From assembly GCA_002408185.1 (NCBI GenBank), contig DHQV01000018.1:1-5467 (forward strand): a DNA stretch of 5,467 nucleotides. Direction: 5' to 3'. This DNA comes from Deltaproteobacteria bacterium UBA5329 (lineage in GTDB: Bacteria > Desulfobacterota > Syntrophorhabdia > Syntrophorhabdales > Syntrophorhabdaceae). The position numbers and the translations under genes were made by a program. Shown here piece after piece: positions 1-5,467 of this stretch (the stretch's first letter is position 1; each line of letters begins with the position of its first letter). The notes below the pieces were generated by a model. It was not told the DNA's origin and searched no databases. It worked only from the letters and a program-made list of their open reading frames with translations.

Positions 1-1412
1 TTGTTGAAGTCGTGGGCGATGCCCCCGGCGAGGGTGCCGATAGCCTTCATTTTCTGGGTCTGGCGGAGGCGGTCTTCCGCCCGCTTCCGCTCTTCCATCT
101 CACGCTGAAGCGCTTTGTAGGCTTCACTCAACTGGACAGTCCGTTCCTGTACGCGAAATTCGAGTTCATCATAGATCTTGCGCAGCGTCTCTTCAGCCTG
201 TTTACGCTCGGTTATGTCCCTGAAGATCCCCTGCATCACTTTCTTTCCTGCATATTCGATAAGAGTGCCCGTGATATCGACGGGAACGATCCTGCCATCC
301 TTTCTCAGTACCCTGGTATCGTTGCACGAGTATGCTTTTCTTTCAACCATTGCCTGGAAAACACCCATCACTCTTTCAAGTTCTTCCTTCGGGTGGATAT
401 CGGTGAACTTCATACCGAGCAATTCTTCCCTCGATAAGCCGAGAAGTTCCACCATCTTCTGGTTCGCCTCCAGGAACGTTCCCTCAAGGTCAGAAATTAT
501 AATACCATCTACAGCATGGTCGAGGAGAGCATGGTATTTTTCTTCGGATTCCTTCAGTGTCTTTTCGGACTGTTTGCGCTCGGTGATATCGGTACAGGCC
601 CCGATCATTCGGATGGCAGCGCCTCCCCCGTCGCGCAGGGCAATGCCACGGTCCGTCCAATAGCGGAGACCGCTGTTTTTCAGCACAACTCGATATTCTT
701 CAATATAAGGGGTCTGTGCGTGAAGATGTTGGTCTACCGCGGCCAGCACCCGGTCATGATCATCGGGATGGATCGCCTTTTTCCAGGCTTCGATTGTCCT
801 CGGGAATTCTCCTGTATCGTAGCCGAGCATCGTATCTATGTCACCGAACCATTCGACCTTGCCATCCGTGATATTCCAATCCCACATGGCATCCATAGCG
901 GTTTTCGATGCTACGAACAACCGTTCTTCACTTTTCCTGAGAGCTCTTTCCGCCCGCTTGCGTTCGGTGATATCGGCAACAGATCCATAAATGTAGGGGA
1001 CGTCTCTCTCGGGGCAAACTAATCGGGCGTTGATGACCCCCCAGAAAATAGAGCCGTCTCTCCGGTGCATGCGGCATTCAAGGTTATCGACGTATCCCTT
1101 TTGCATCAGAAGGTCCACAATTTTTTTTATGTCATCCGGAACGGCATATAGTTGGTTGGCAAGATCGGTCATATCATTTATGGCTTCCTGCGGGGATTCA
1201 TATCCGGTCATCCTGGCAAAAGCCATATTTGCGTCCACCAGCCGGCCGTCAAGCGTTGTATGGTACATTCCTTCAACGGCATTATCAAAGAGATTCCGGA
1301 ATCGTTCCTCGCTCTTTTTCAGGGCATCTTGAACGCGCCTGGCCTTGACGGCTTCTTCTTCCAGCGCTTTTATCTTTTGTTCGAGATCCACACAGGCAGG
1401 TTTTTTTCTCAC
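1..1412 (-). CDS. Multi-PAS sensor histidine kinase, N-terminal 470 residues (3' end outside window)
   Basis: My own minus-strand translation is open from a GTG at 1412 to the left edge. The start follows a stop 30 bases upstream, and GGGAG sits about 7 bases before the GTG; no other start codon lies between. A short coiled coil (about 10-35) precedes three PAS domains, at about 34-154, 162-281 and 288-404. Each ends in the DITERK linker typical of PAS/PAC units. A second coiled coil (about 408-455) leads into the dimerisation/phosphoacceptor region GTLAGGIAHDFN, with His467 the expected phosphorylation site. No signal peptide or membrane helix is visible, so it is probably a cytoplasmic sensor. 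PAS2 has the WDWN and IHPDDHDR motifs of the PAS_3 type. The ATPase domain and any receiver domain lie beyond the edge. Ligands cannot be read from the sequence; no heme or flavin signature was recognised. It lies 99 bases downstream of the deacetylase on the same strand. Confidence 0.93.
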   Translation of the reverse strand, partial: MRKKPACVDLEQKIKALEEEAVKARRVQDALKKSEERFRNLFDNAVEGMYHTTLDGRLVDANMAFARMTGYESPQEAINDMTDLANQLYAVPDDIKKIVDLLMQKGYVDNLECRMHRRDGSIFWGVINARLVCPERDVPYIYGSVADITERKRAERALRKSEERLFVASKTAMDAMWDWNITDGKVEWFGDIDTMLGYDTGEFPRTIEAWKKAIHPDDHDRVLAAVDQHLHAQTPYIEEYRVVLKNSGLRYWTDRGIALRDGGGAAIRMIGACTDITERKQSEKTLKESEEKYHALLDHAVDGIIISDLEGTFLEANQKMVELLGLSREELLGMKFTDIHPKEELERVMGVFQAMVERKAYSCNDTRVLRKDGRIVPVDITGTLIEYAGKKVMQGIFRDITERKQAEETLRKIYDELEFRVQERTVQLSEAYKALQREMEERKRAEDRLRQTQKMKAIGTLAGGIAHDFN

Positions 1413-1511
1413 AGGCGACTCCCGTCCCTCTATAACTGACTATAGCAGGGTTTATAAAGTATGGGTTGAAAGGTGAGGGATCCAGTATTTCTGTGAGGAG
1501 ACGACATCCTT

Positions 1512-2648
1512 TTAATGTTTTATCTCATGCAGGGGGAAAATGGTGTCTTTGATAAAATCGACCACGCGGCGCACGTGGATAAGACATTGTTCTTTTTCCC
1601 AACCCCCGACAACATAGGGAGGGTCATCGAGTTGCCCTGCGTTCACCTCGGGCCCATACATCATTCCTCCTACAATGCCGGAGTGAAGATCCCTGGGTTG
1701 CAGTCCGCAGAATGTAGCCCAGGCCAGTGCCCAAAGGGCAGCCGTCCTGAACAGGTTGTATCCTCCGGAACCAAGGGCAAGTATTTTGGGTGACAGGTCA
1801 TTTATGATCGAGATCATCTTTTTATACCCGTTGCTGGTGAGGCACAGGTGAGCCAGCGGGTCGTCCTTGTGGGTATCGCACCCTATGTTCGCCACCACGA
1901 TGTCGGGCCTGAAGCTCTCGATGAGTGGCGGAACGACGGATTCAAAAGCAATGAGACAGACTTCGTCATCGGTTCCTGCCCGCAAGGGAATGTTCACATT
2001 GTATCCAAGACCTTCTTTTGCCCCTGCTTCGATCTCCGACCCGGTACCGGGATAGAGAGTTTCTCCTGACTCGTGAAGAGATATGGTCAAAACCTTATCT
2101 GTTTCATAAAAAGCGTCCTGCACCCCGTTGCCGTGATGGGCGTCTATGTCCACACATGCCACCCTCTGGCCGCGTCTGACAAGATCGGCGATTGTGACCG
2201 CCATGTCATTTATGTAGCAGAATCCCCCTGCTGCGTCCCTTTCGGCGTGATGGAACCCACCGAAGGGGTTGAAGACGAACCGTGCATCCCCCCGGTAAAG
2301 CATCATTGCACCGTGGTATGTCCCGCTCGATGCCTCGAGAGCATATTTGAACATGGCATTGAAAAGAGGATTGTCTTCCAGTCCAAGGCCTGCCCGGAAC
2401 ATTTCAACGGAGAACTCCCCTTTTTCCCCTTTCTTCAGGAGTTCTATATACTCTCGTGCGTGGAACAGGTACAGCAACTCCTCGTCCATGAGGGGAGGCG
2501 CAATGATCCTTTGATTCTTCTCCGAGATGAGGTCGTACCTGTTGAGCAGTTCGGACATCAGGCGCGCCCGGACCGGTTTGAACGGATGGGATGGTTTGTA
2601 TTCATGCGCGGTGAGATCAGACGAATATATCAAGACGTTAATATGCAT
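1512..2648 (-). CDS. Histone deacetylase family amidohydrolase (AcuC-like)
   Basis: A 378-residue zinc-dependent deacetylase of the arginase/deacetylase fold, about the usual length for bacterial AcuC-like proteins. Catalytic residues are all present: the tandem histidines His133-His134 in GGFHHAERDAAGGFCYIND, zinc ligands Asp169 and His171 in DIDAHHGNG, the third ligand Asp258 in GCDTHKDDP, and the transition-state tyrosine Tyr297 in GSGGYN. By family knowledge it removes acetyl or related acyl groups from lysines or small amines in the cytoplasm. The substrate is not evident, and no acetyl-CoA synthetase or acetyltransferase gene is adjacent. The frame stays open to an ATG at 2702, but I chose the ATG at 2648: the longer version would begin inside the predicted promoter, and GGA lies 7 bases before 2648. 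Homology in family members also normally begins near this point. No clear terminator follows, so readthrough into the kinase gene is possible. Confidence 0.93.
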   Translation of the reverse strand: MHINVLIYSSDLTAHEYKPSHPFKPVRARLMSELLNRYDLISEKNQRIIAPPLMDEELLYLFHAREYIELLKKGEKGEFSVEMFRAGLGLEDNPLFNAMFKYALEASSGTYHGAMMLYRGDARFVFNPFGGFHHAERDAAGGFCYINDMAVTIADLVRRGQRVACVDIDAHHGNGVQDAFYETDKVLTISLHESGETLYPGTGSEIEAGAKEGLGYNVNIPLRAGTDDEVCLIAFESVVPPLIESFRPDIVVANIGCDTHKDDPLAHLCLTSNGYKKMISIINDLSPKILALGSGGYNLFRTAALWALAWATFCGLQPRDLHSGIVGGMMYGPEVNAGQLDDPPYVVGGWEKEQCLIHVRRVVDFIKDTIFPLHEIKH

Positions 2649-2673
2649 GCATTGTTCCAGGTCAGCGCCCTTT

Positions 2674-2702
2674 ATTATAACCGTGATAAGACTCCGACAC
2701 AA
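2674..2702 (-). promoter_or_regulatory. Sigma-70-type promoter for the deacetylase gene
   Basis: On the minus strand a perfect -10 box TATAAT (2679-2674) lies exactly 17 bases downstream of TTGTGT (2702-2697), which matches three of six -35 consensus positions. Transcription would begin near 2667, giving a short leader of about 20 bases before the ATG at 2648. This placement argues against translation starting at the upstream in-frame ATG at 2702. Confidence 0.6.
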
Positions 2703-2909
2703 GCCTGAAATGCTCCCCTTATCTCCGGGCGCAGTGTACCCTGATCATGAGACCATTCCTTGGCCAGGGCAACAGGTAAGGGCCGCACACCTTTCCATAC
2801 ATGCAAAAAAAAGGGCCGTCAGAGGGCGGCTTGCAGGGTCCGGAGATCAGGGATGGCGTCCAGTGCAGCACCGGGGAGCGGCCCTTTTATGGGAGATCGG
2901 GTTTGAACG
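2703..2909. other. Intergenic region between divergent transcription units
   Basis: No credible coding frame was found on either strand between the deacetylase promoter and the rightward promoter at 2910. The only open frames are extensions of frames overlapping neighbouring genes. The right part holds the inverted-repeat element listed separately. Nothing recognisable was seen in about 2703-2775. Confidence 0.6.
2778..2888. repeat. Inverted-repeat element with AAAAGGGCCG / CGGCCCTTTT arms
   Basis: A perfect 10-base inverted repeat pairs 2809-2818 with 2879-2888, enclosing 60 GC-rich bases. The left arm belongs to an uninterrupted run of eight A (2805-2812), so minus-strand RNA would end in GGCCC followed by eight U, terminator-like. 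A second copy of the left-arm core AAGGGCCG lies at 2778-2785 and could pair with the same right arm. The enclosed segment has only small internal pairings, such as GTGC-A-GCAC and GGA-TGGCG-TCC. It resembles a small structured RNA, a minus-strand terminator with a long loop, or a short terminal-inverted-repeat element. No SRP, 6S, tmRNA or known riboswitch core was recognised. Confidence 0.5.
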
Positions 2910-2918
2910 TGTTATAAT
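2910..2918 (+). promoter_or_regulatory. Extended -10 promoter for the phospholipase D-like gene
   Basis: TGTTATAAT is a perfect extended -10 element (TGn followed by TATAAT at 2913-2918). No good -35 box lies at the matching distance, which is usual for extended -10 promoters. Transcription would start near 2925 and give an untranslated leader of about 105 bases before the ATG at 3030. Confidence 0.5.
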
Positions 2919-2982
2919 GAAAGGGACGGGTCAGTTGCCCGGTCGGCCAGTTGAGCGACATAGATCGTTATAGCCGTCGAGA

Positions 2983-3002
2983 CGACGCACTCTGTTGCGT
3001 CG
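2983..3002 (+). promoter_or_regulatory. Perfect 7-bp hairpin in the leader of the phospholipase D-like gene
   Basis: CGACGCA (2983-2989) and TGCGTCG (2996-3002) are perfectly complementary around a six-base loop CTCTGT. No U-run follows, so it is not an intrinsic terminator. It ends 16 bases before the ribosome binding site AGAGGA (3016-3021) and could influence translation or mRNA stability; that role is inference. Confidence 0.45.
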
Positions 3003-3029
3003 GACCAACAAATGCAGAGGACCAACAAA
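3002..3029 (+). repeat. Tandem duplication GGACCAACAAA around the start codon
   Basis: The 11-mer GGACCAACAAA occurs at 3002-3012 and again at 3019-3029, a period of 17 bases. Each copy runs into an ATG (3012 and 3030), so the gene has two in-frame potential starts six codons apart. Only the second is preceded by the fuller ribosome binding site AGAGGA, 8 bases upstream. Confidence 0.7.
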
Positions 3030-4496
3030 ATGAGTGTGCCAGGGCAACCCGACAACCGTGAGACCACAGCTCAAATGAACGGGTATGCCGACCACGCCCT
3101 TTCGCGCGCTGCGGGCGTTCCGGTTATAGGAGGAAACCGGGTAAGGCTTCTCAAGGATGCACGAGAAAATTACCCGGCATGGCTCGATGCTATCGACACC
3201 GCGAAACGTCGTGTTCATTTCGAGAATTACATTATTCGCGAAGACGGTACAGGGCGCAGGTTTGCCGAGGCGCTGATCGCAAAAGCACAGGAGGGTGTGC
3301 GGGTGCGGCTCATATACGACTGGGTGGGCAATCTCGGCAAGACCACCCGACGGTTCTGGGACCGCTTGCGCGCGAGCGGGGTGGAAGTGCGTTGTTACAA
3401 TCCCCCGCGCCTTGACAGTCCGCTCGGATGGCTTTCGCGCGACCACCGCAAAATGCTCGCCGTTGACGGGGAGGTCGGCTTCATCGCTGGACTTTGCATA
3501 GGGCAGGCGTGGGAGGGCATTCCCGAAAGGAACGTCGAGCCGTGGCGTGACACCGGGGTCGAGGTGCGCGGGCTGGCCGTGGCGGATATTGAACGTGCGT
3601 TCGCACAGGTCTGGGCGATGCTCGGTGAGCCTATACCAGGACATGAGTTCATTAACGCGGATGAGCTTCGTCGGGCCGGTGATATGAGATTGCGTGTTGT
3701 GGCAAGCGTACCTGCGGTGTCGGGAGTGCTCCGGTTGGATCAATTCGTCGCCACCCTGGCAAGAAAAAGACTCTGGTTGACAGACGCTTACTACGCCGGT
3801 CTGACCACGTACGTACAGACCCTGGTGGCAGCAGCAAGGGATGGTGTCGACGTACGCCTGCTTGTGCCCAATGCTACGGACATACCCCTCTTGAAAACAT
3901 TGTCGAGGGCTGGTTACCGCCCCCTCCTCAAGGCAGGTGTGCGAGTCTTCGAATGGAAGGGTACCATGCTCCATGCCAAGACGGCTGTCGCCGACGGATG
4001 GTGGGCCCGTGTCGGGTCGACAAATCTTAATATCGCCAGCTGGTTCGGAAACTGCGAACTGGATGTGTTTGTCGAGGATGCGTCATTCGCCGGCGAGATG
4101 GAGCAAATGTATCTGGAAGACCTCACAAACGCGACAGAGATCGTTCTTGATGAGAAGCAAAAACTGCGTGTACATGATGTTGACCCGGTCCATCATCATG
4201 TGATGCAGGGTGGGGGTGGGAGCCTCGGGCGCGCAGCGGCCGGAGCGGTTCGGATCAGTAATGCTGTCGGCGCGGCTTTCACCGACCGGCGTGTGTTGGA
4301 GCCGGTCGAAGCACGTCTGATGACGATAGCCGGGCTTCTGCTGGTGGTGCTGACCATTTTCTTCGCATTTTTTCCGCGCGGACTTGCGTACCCGCTCCTG
4401 TTCATCTTTGCCTGGTTAGGGGTTGGGCTGCTTTACAGAAGCTACAAATTGCGACGTGAAGGCAAGCGGGGGAGAAATCCCAAAGTAGACGGCTGA
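3030..4496 (+). CDS. Phospholipase D family protein, cardiolipin synthase-like, with C-terminal membrane helices
   Basis: 488 residues from the ATG at 3030, preferred over the in-frame ATG at 3012 because AGAGGA lies 8 bases upstream. Two HxKxxxxD motifs define the phospholipase D superfamily: His139-Lys141-Asp146 in DHRKMLAVD and His315-Lys317-Asp322 in HAKTAVAD, the latter followed by GSTNLNIASW. The FENYI and GVRVRLIYDWVG stretches resemble ClsB-type cardiolipin synthases, which join phosphatidyl groups at the membrane. A Gly-rich linker (about 390-405) precedes two hydrophobic helices at about 431-448 and 451-469, then a basic tail. Classic ClsA-type enzymes carry their helices at the N-terminus and ClsB-type lack them, so this C-terminal hairpin anchor is atypical. 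Base composition appears more GC-rich than the deacetylase by eye. Other phosphodiesterase roles of the superfamily cannot be excluded. Confidence 0.88.
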   Translation: MSVPGQPDNRETTAQMNGYADHALSRAAGVPVIGGNRVRLLKDARENYPAWLDAIDTAKRRVHFENYIIREDGTGRRFAEALIAKAQEGVRVRLIYDWVGNLGKTTRRFWDRLRASGVEVRCYNPPRLDSPLGWLSRDHRKMLAVDGEVGFIAGLCIGQAWEGIPERNVEPWRDTGVEVRGLAVADIERAFAQVWAMLGEPIPGHEFINADELRRAGDMRLRVVASVPAVSGVLRLDQFVATLARKRLWLTDAYYAGLTTYVQTLVAAARDGVDVRLLVPNATDIPLLKTLSRAGYRPLLKAGVRVFEWKGTMLHAKTAVADGWWARVGSTNLNIASWFGNCELDVFVEDASFAGEMEQMYLEDLTNATEIVLDEKQKLRVHDVDPVHHHVMQGGGGSLGRAAAGAVRISNAVGAAFTDRRVLEPVEARLMTIAGLLLVVLTIFFAFFPRGLAYPLLFIFAWLGVGLLYRSYKLRREGKRGRNPKVDG

Positions 4497-4539
4497 ACGA
4501 GAGCTTACAACTGCCCGCATTTTTTGAAGATCCCGATCC

Positions 4540-4571
4540 CGGTAAGGTTTTTCCTTATGAGACCGTTTTTT
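4540..4571 (+). terminator. Possible intrinsic terminator after the phospholipase D-like gene
   Basis: CGGTAAGG (4540-4547) can pair across a TTTTT loop with CCTT and, after an ATGAG bulge, with ACCG (4562-4565). Six T follow directly (4566-4571). The inner part alone, TAAGG-TTTTT-CCTTA, is a perfect 5-bp hairpin. The bulge weakens the call. Confidence 0.4.
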
Positions 4572-4586
4572 CCACTTGTGGAGAAA
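4567..4586. promoter_or_regulatory. Palindrome upstream of the J-domain gene
   Basis: TCCAC-TT-GTGGA at 4571-4582 is a perfect 5-bp inverted repeat, extended outward by a T-G wobble and three T-A pairs. It lies about 70 bases before the J-domain start and could be an operator. It overlaps the T-run of the possible terminator. No convincing -35/-10 pair was found between here and 4655. Confidence 0.25.
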
Positions 4587-4654
4587 TTCCTTGTTGTGCG
4601 AAAATAATACATTTCAGAAGTATTGTGCGGCATAAAAAGGGGAAAGGTTTTCTT

Positions 4655-5260
4655 ATGAGTGATAATGGCTTTATCGATTATTACGAGCTGATGCAACTGA
4701 GTCCAAGTGCGGATGCCGACACCATTGAGCGTATTTTTCGGCATCTCGCCATGAAATTCCATCCTGACAATATGGAATCAGGGGACGCCGAAAGGTTCCG
4801 TCTGATCGTCGATGCTCACCGGGTACTCTCCGATCCTGAAAAGCGAGCGGGTTACGACGTCAAGTACCAGAGTTACTGGAACGAAAAGTGGAAGATCGTA
4901 TCTGAGTCCCGCAACAAAACAGCTTTCGACATCGATCGGATAAATCGTGACAATGTACTATCGATCCTGTATATCCAGCGCCGGCGTGATGTGAAGAAGC
5001 CCGGAGTGGGCACTCATGAAATGGCGCGCCTTCTGTCCATGCCGCCGGAGCTGGTGGAGTTTCACGTGTGGTATTTGAGGGAAAAGGGCTGGGTGGAGCG
5101 CACCGAAACAGGACAAATGGCGATCACCGCCGTGGGTGTGGACCAGGTCGAACAGGACCGGCTCCGGGTCGGGAAGGACCATATGCTCATGACCGGCGAC
5201 CTCGCTCCCGAGGAACCCGTCCCGGCGGATCTACATCTACCTCCCAGGGATGCTGATTGA
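4655..5260 (+). CDS. J-domain protein with C-terminal winged-helix-like domain
   Basis: 201 residues from the ATG at 4655, with AAAGG 7 bases upstream; a GTG at 4625 is in frame but has no comparable ribosome binding site. The J-domain covers about 6-70, with DYYELMQLSPSAD, the hallmark His36-Pro37-Asp38 in KFHPDN, and the helix IV region DAHRVLSDPEKRAGYD. By family knowledge this tripeptide stimulates the ATPase of an Hsp70 such as DnaK. There is no Gly/Phe region, zinc finger or DnaJ C-terminal domain, so it is not a canonical DnaJ. Residues about 100-165 (LSILYIQRRRD, HEMARLLSMPPELVEFHVWYL, GWVERTETGQMAITAVGVD) look like a winged helix-turn-helix with a wing ending in the ITxxGV pattern. 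The tail is acidic and Pro-rich. It may bring Hsp70 to DNA or to a protein partner; that role is inference. No signal peptide or membrane helix is seen. Confidence 0.9.
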   Translation: MSDNGFIDYYELMQLSPSADADTIERIFRHLAMKFHPDNMESGDAERFRLIVDAHRVLSDPEKRAGYDVKYQSYWNEKWKIVSESRNKTAFDIDRINRDNVLSILYIQRRRDVKKPGVGTHEMARLLSMPPELVEFHVWYLREKGWVERTETGQMAITAVGVDQVEQDRLRVGKDHMLMTGDLAPEEPVPADLHLPPRDAD

Positions 5261-5395
5261 ATCAGGTAATTTTAGGCCTTATATCTTCAACTCCCGCTCT
5301 AAAAAGGCCCTGACCCGTCCCTTCAAATAAGCCTTCTCGGAACGTATATGATTTTCAGGAGGAACAAAAATATTTCGGGCCTGCGGAAGAGGTAT

Positions 5396-5401
5396 TATAC
5401 T
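5396..5401 (+). promoter_or_regulatory. Possible -10 box for the right-edge gene
   Basis: TATACT at 5396-5401 matches five of six -10 positions, but the hexamer 17 bases upstream (TTTCGG) is a poor -35. It would give a leader of about 45 bases to the ATG at 5454. Confidence 0.3.
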
Positions 5402-5453
5402 ATAAGGAAGCGAGGGAGTAGTTGCGAACCAACAGGACGTGAGGGAGGGAGCA

Positions 5454-5467
5454 ATGAACCATGAGAC
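5454..5467 (+). CDS. Start of a gene running off the right edge
   Basis: An ATG at 5454 follows the purine-rich ribosome binding stretch GAGGGAGGGAG (5441-5451), and four further codons or part codons are visible, beginning MNHE. A second ATG in another frame lies at 5461, also at workable spacing from GGGAG, so the start is ambiguous. Nothing can be said about the product. Confidence 0.4.

Larger units (their letters stand above)
5279..5467 (-). pseudogene. Open minus-strand frame, possible C-terminus or remnant of a gene entering from the right
   Basis: My minus-strand translation is open for 62 codons from the right edge to a TAA at 5281-5279, with no internal start. The last part (RNIFVPPENHIRSEKAY, then LKGRVRAFLERELKI) has the composition of a real amphipathic protein end. 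It would stop 18 bases from the convergent J-domain gene. The upstream portion (SWFIAPSLTSCWFATTP) is less protein-like, and it overlaps the promoter and start of the plus-strand gene at 5454. It could be a true gene end, a decayed remnant or chance. I do not recognise a family. Confidence 0.3.

Noticed and set aside
579..976. Repeated motif close to GCGCTCGGTGATATCGG at several places in the left gene
   Set aside because: These are the codons of the repeated DITERK linker at the end of each PAS domain, so they reflect protein repeats rather than a DNA element.
12..1439. Several plus-strand open frames of 95-168 codons
   Set aside because: All lie opposite the PAS histidine kinase, whose translation has continuous domain structure; these frames show none.
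2805..2888. Signal recognition particle RNA, suggested by GGGTCCGGAGATC inside the inverted repeat
   Set aside because: The conserved GGTCCGGAAGGAAGCAGC core and its symmetric loops are absent; only a short GTCCGGA match remains.
2073..2973. Plus-strand open frames across the deacetylase start and the intergenic region
   Set aside because: They are mostly antisense to the deacetylase, lack ribosome binding sites worth noting and have no recognisable motifs in the intergenic part.
2931..3974. A 347-codon open frame on the minus strand, opposite the phospholipase D-like gene
   Set aside because: It is antisense to a gene with two intact catalytic motifs, its translation shows no recognisable domain and is rich in Cys, His, Pro and Arg, as expected for a shadow of a GC-rich gene.
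5274..5310. GGCCTT/AAGGCC inverted repeat as terminator of the J-domain gene
   Set aside because: The stem is only 6 bp with a loop of 23 bases, and no T-run follows on either strand.

Overview
The window looks like chromosomal DNA of a Gram-negative, moderately GC-rich environmental bacterium. The mix of a multi-PAS soluble histidine kinase, an AcuC-type deacetylase, a phospholipase-D-family lipid synthase and a J-domain/winged-helix protein is reminiscent of Desulfobacterota (Geobacter- or Syntrophus-like organisms). That assignment is an impression from protein style, not from a marker gene. No tRNA, rRNA, CRISPR array, transposase or phage gene was seen.

Left half, minus strand (1-2702): a promoter with a perfect TATAAT box drives a complete histone-deacetylase-family amidohydrolase (1512-2648). 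About 100 bases downstream on the same strand lies a sensor histidine kinase (start at 1412) that runs off the left edge. The visible part has three PAS domains, a coiled coil and the phosphoacceptor H-box; the catalytic ATPase domain lies outside.

Middle (2649-3029): about 380 bases without a gene separate the divergent left and right halves. They hold the deacetylase promoter, an inverted-repeat element with AAAAGGGCCG-type arms and an extra copy of one arm, an extended -10 promoter facing right, a perfect 7-bp hairpin, and a 17-base-period duplication around the start codon of the next gene.

Right half, plus strand (3030-5467): a two-HKD cardiolipin-synthase-like protein with its membrane helices at the C-terminus (3030-4496), then a likely terminator, then a J-domain protein with a C-terminal winged-helix-like domain (4655-5260). 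At the right edge a new plus-strand gene appears to begin at 5454. It conflicts with a 62-codon open minus-strand frame (5279-5467) whose last 30 or so residues look protein-like; one of the two readings is probably wrong.

The genes do not assemble into a recognisable pathway or defence system. The deacetylase-kinase tandem could be one transcription unit; the lipid synthase and J-domain protein appear to be separate units. The least explained sequence is the structured middle region and the conflict at the right edge.
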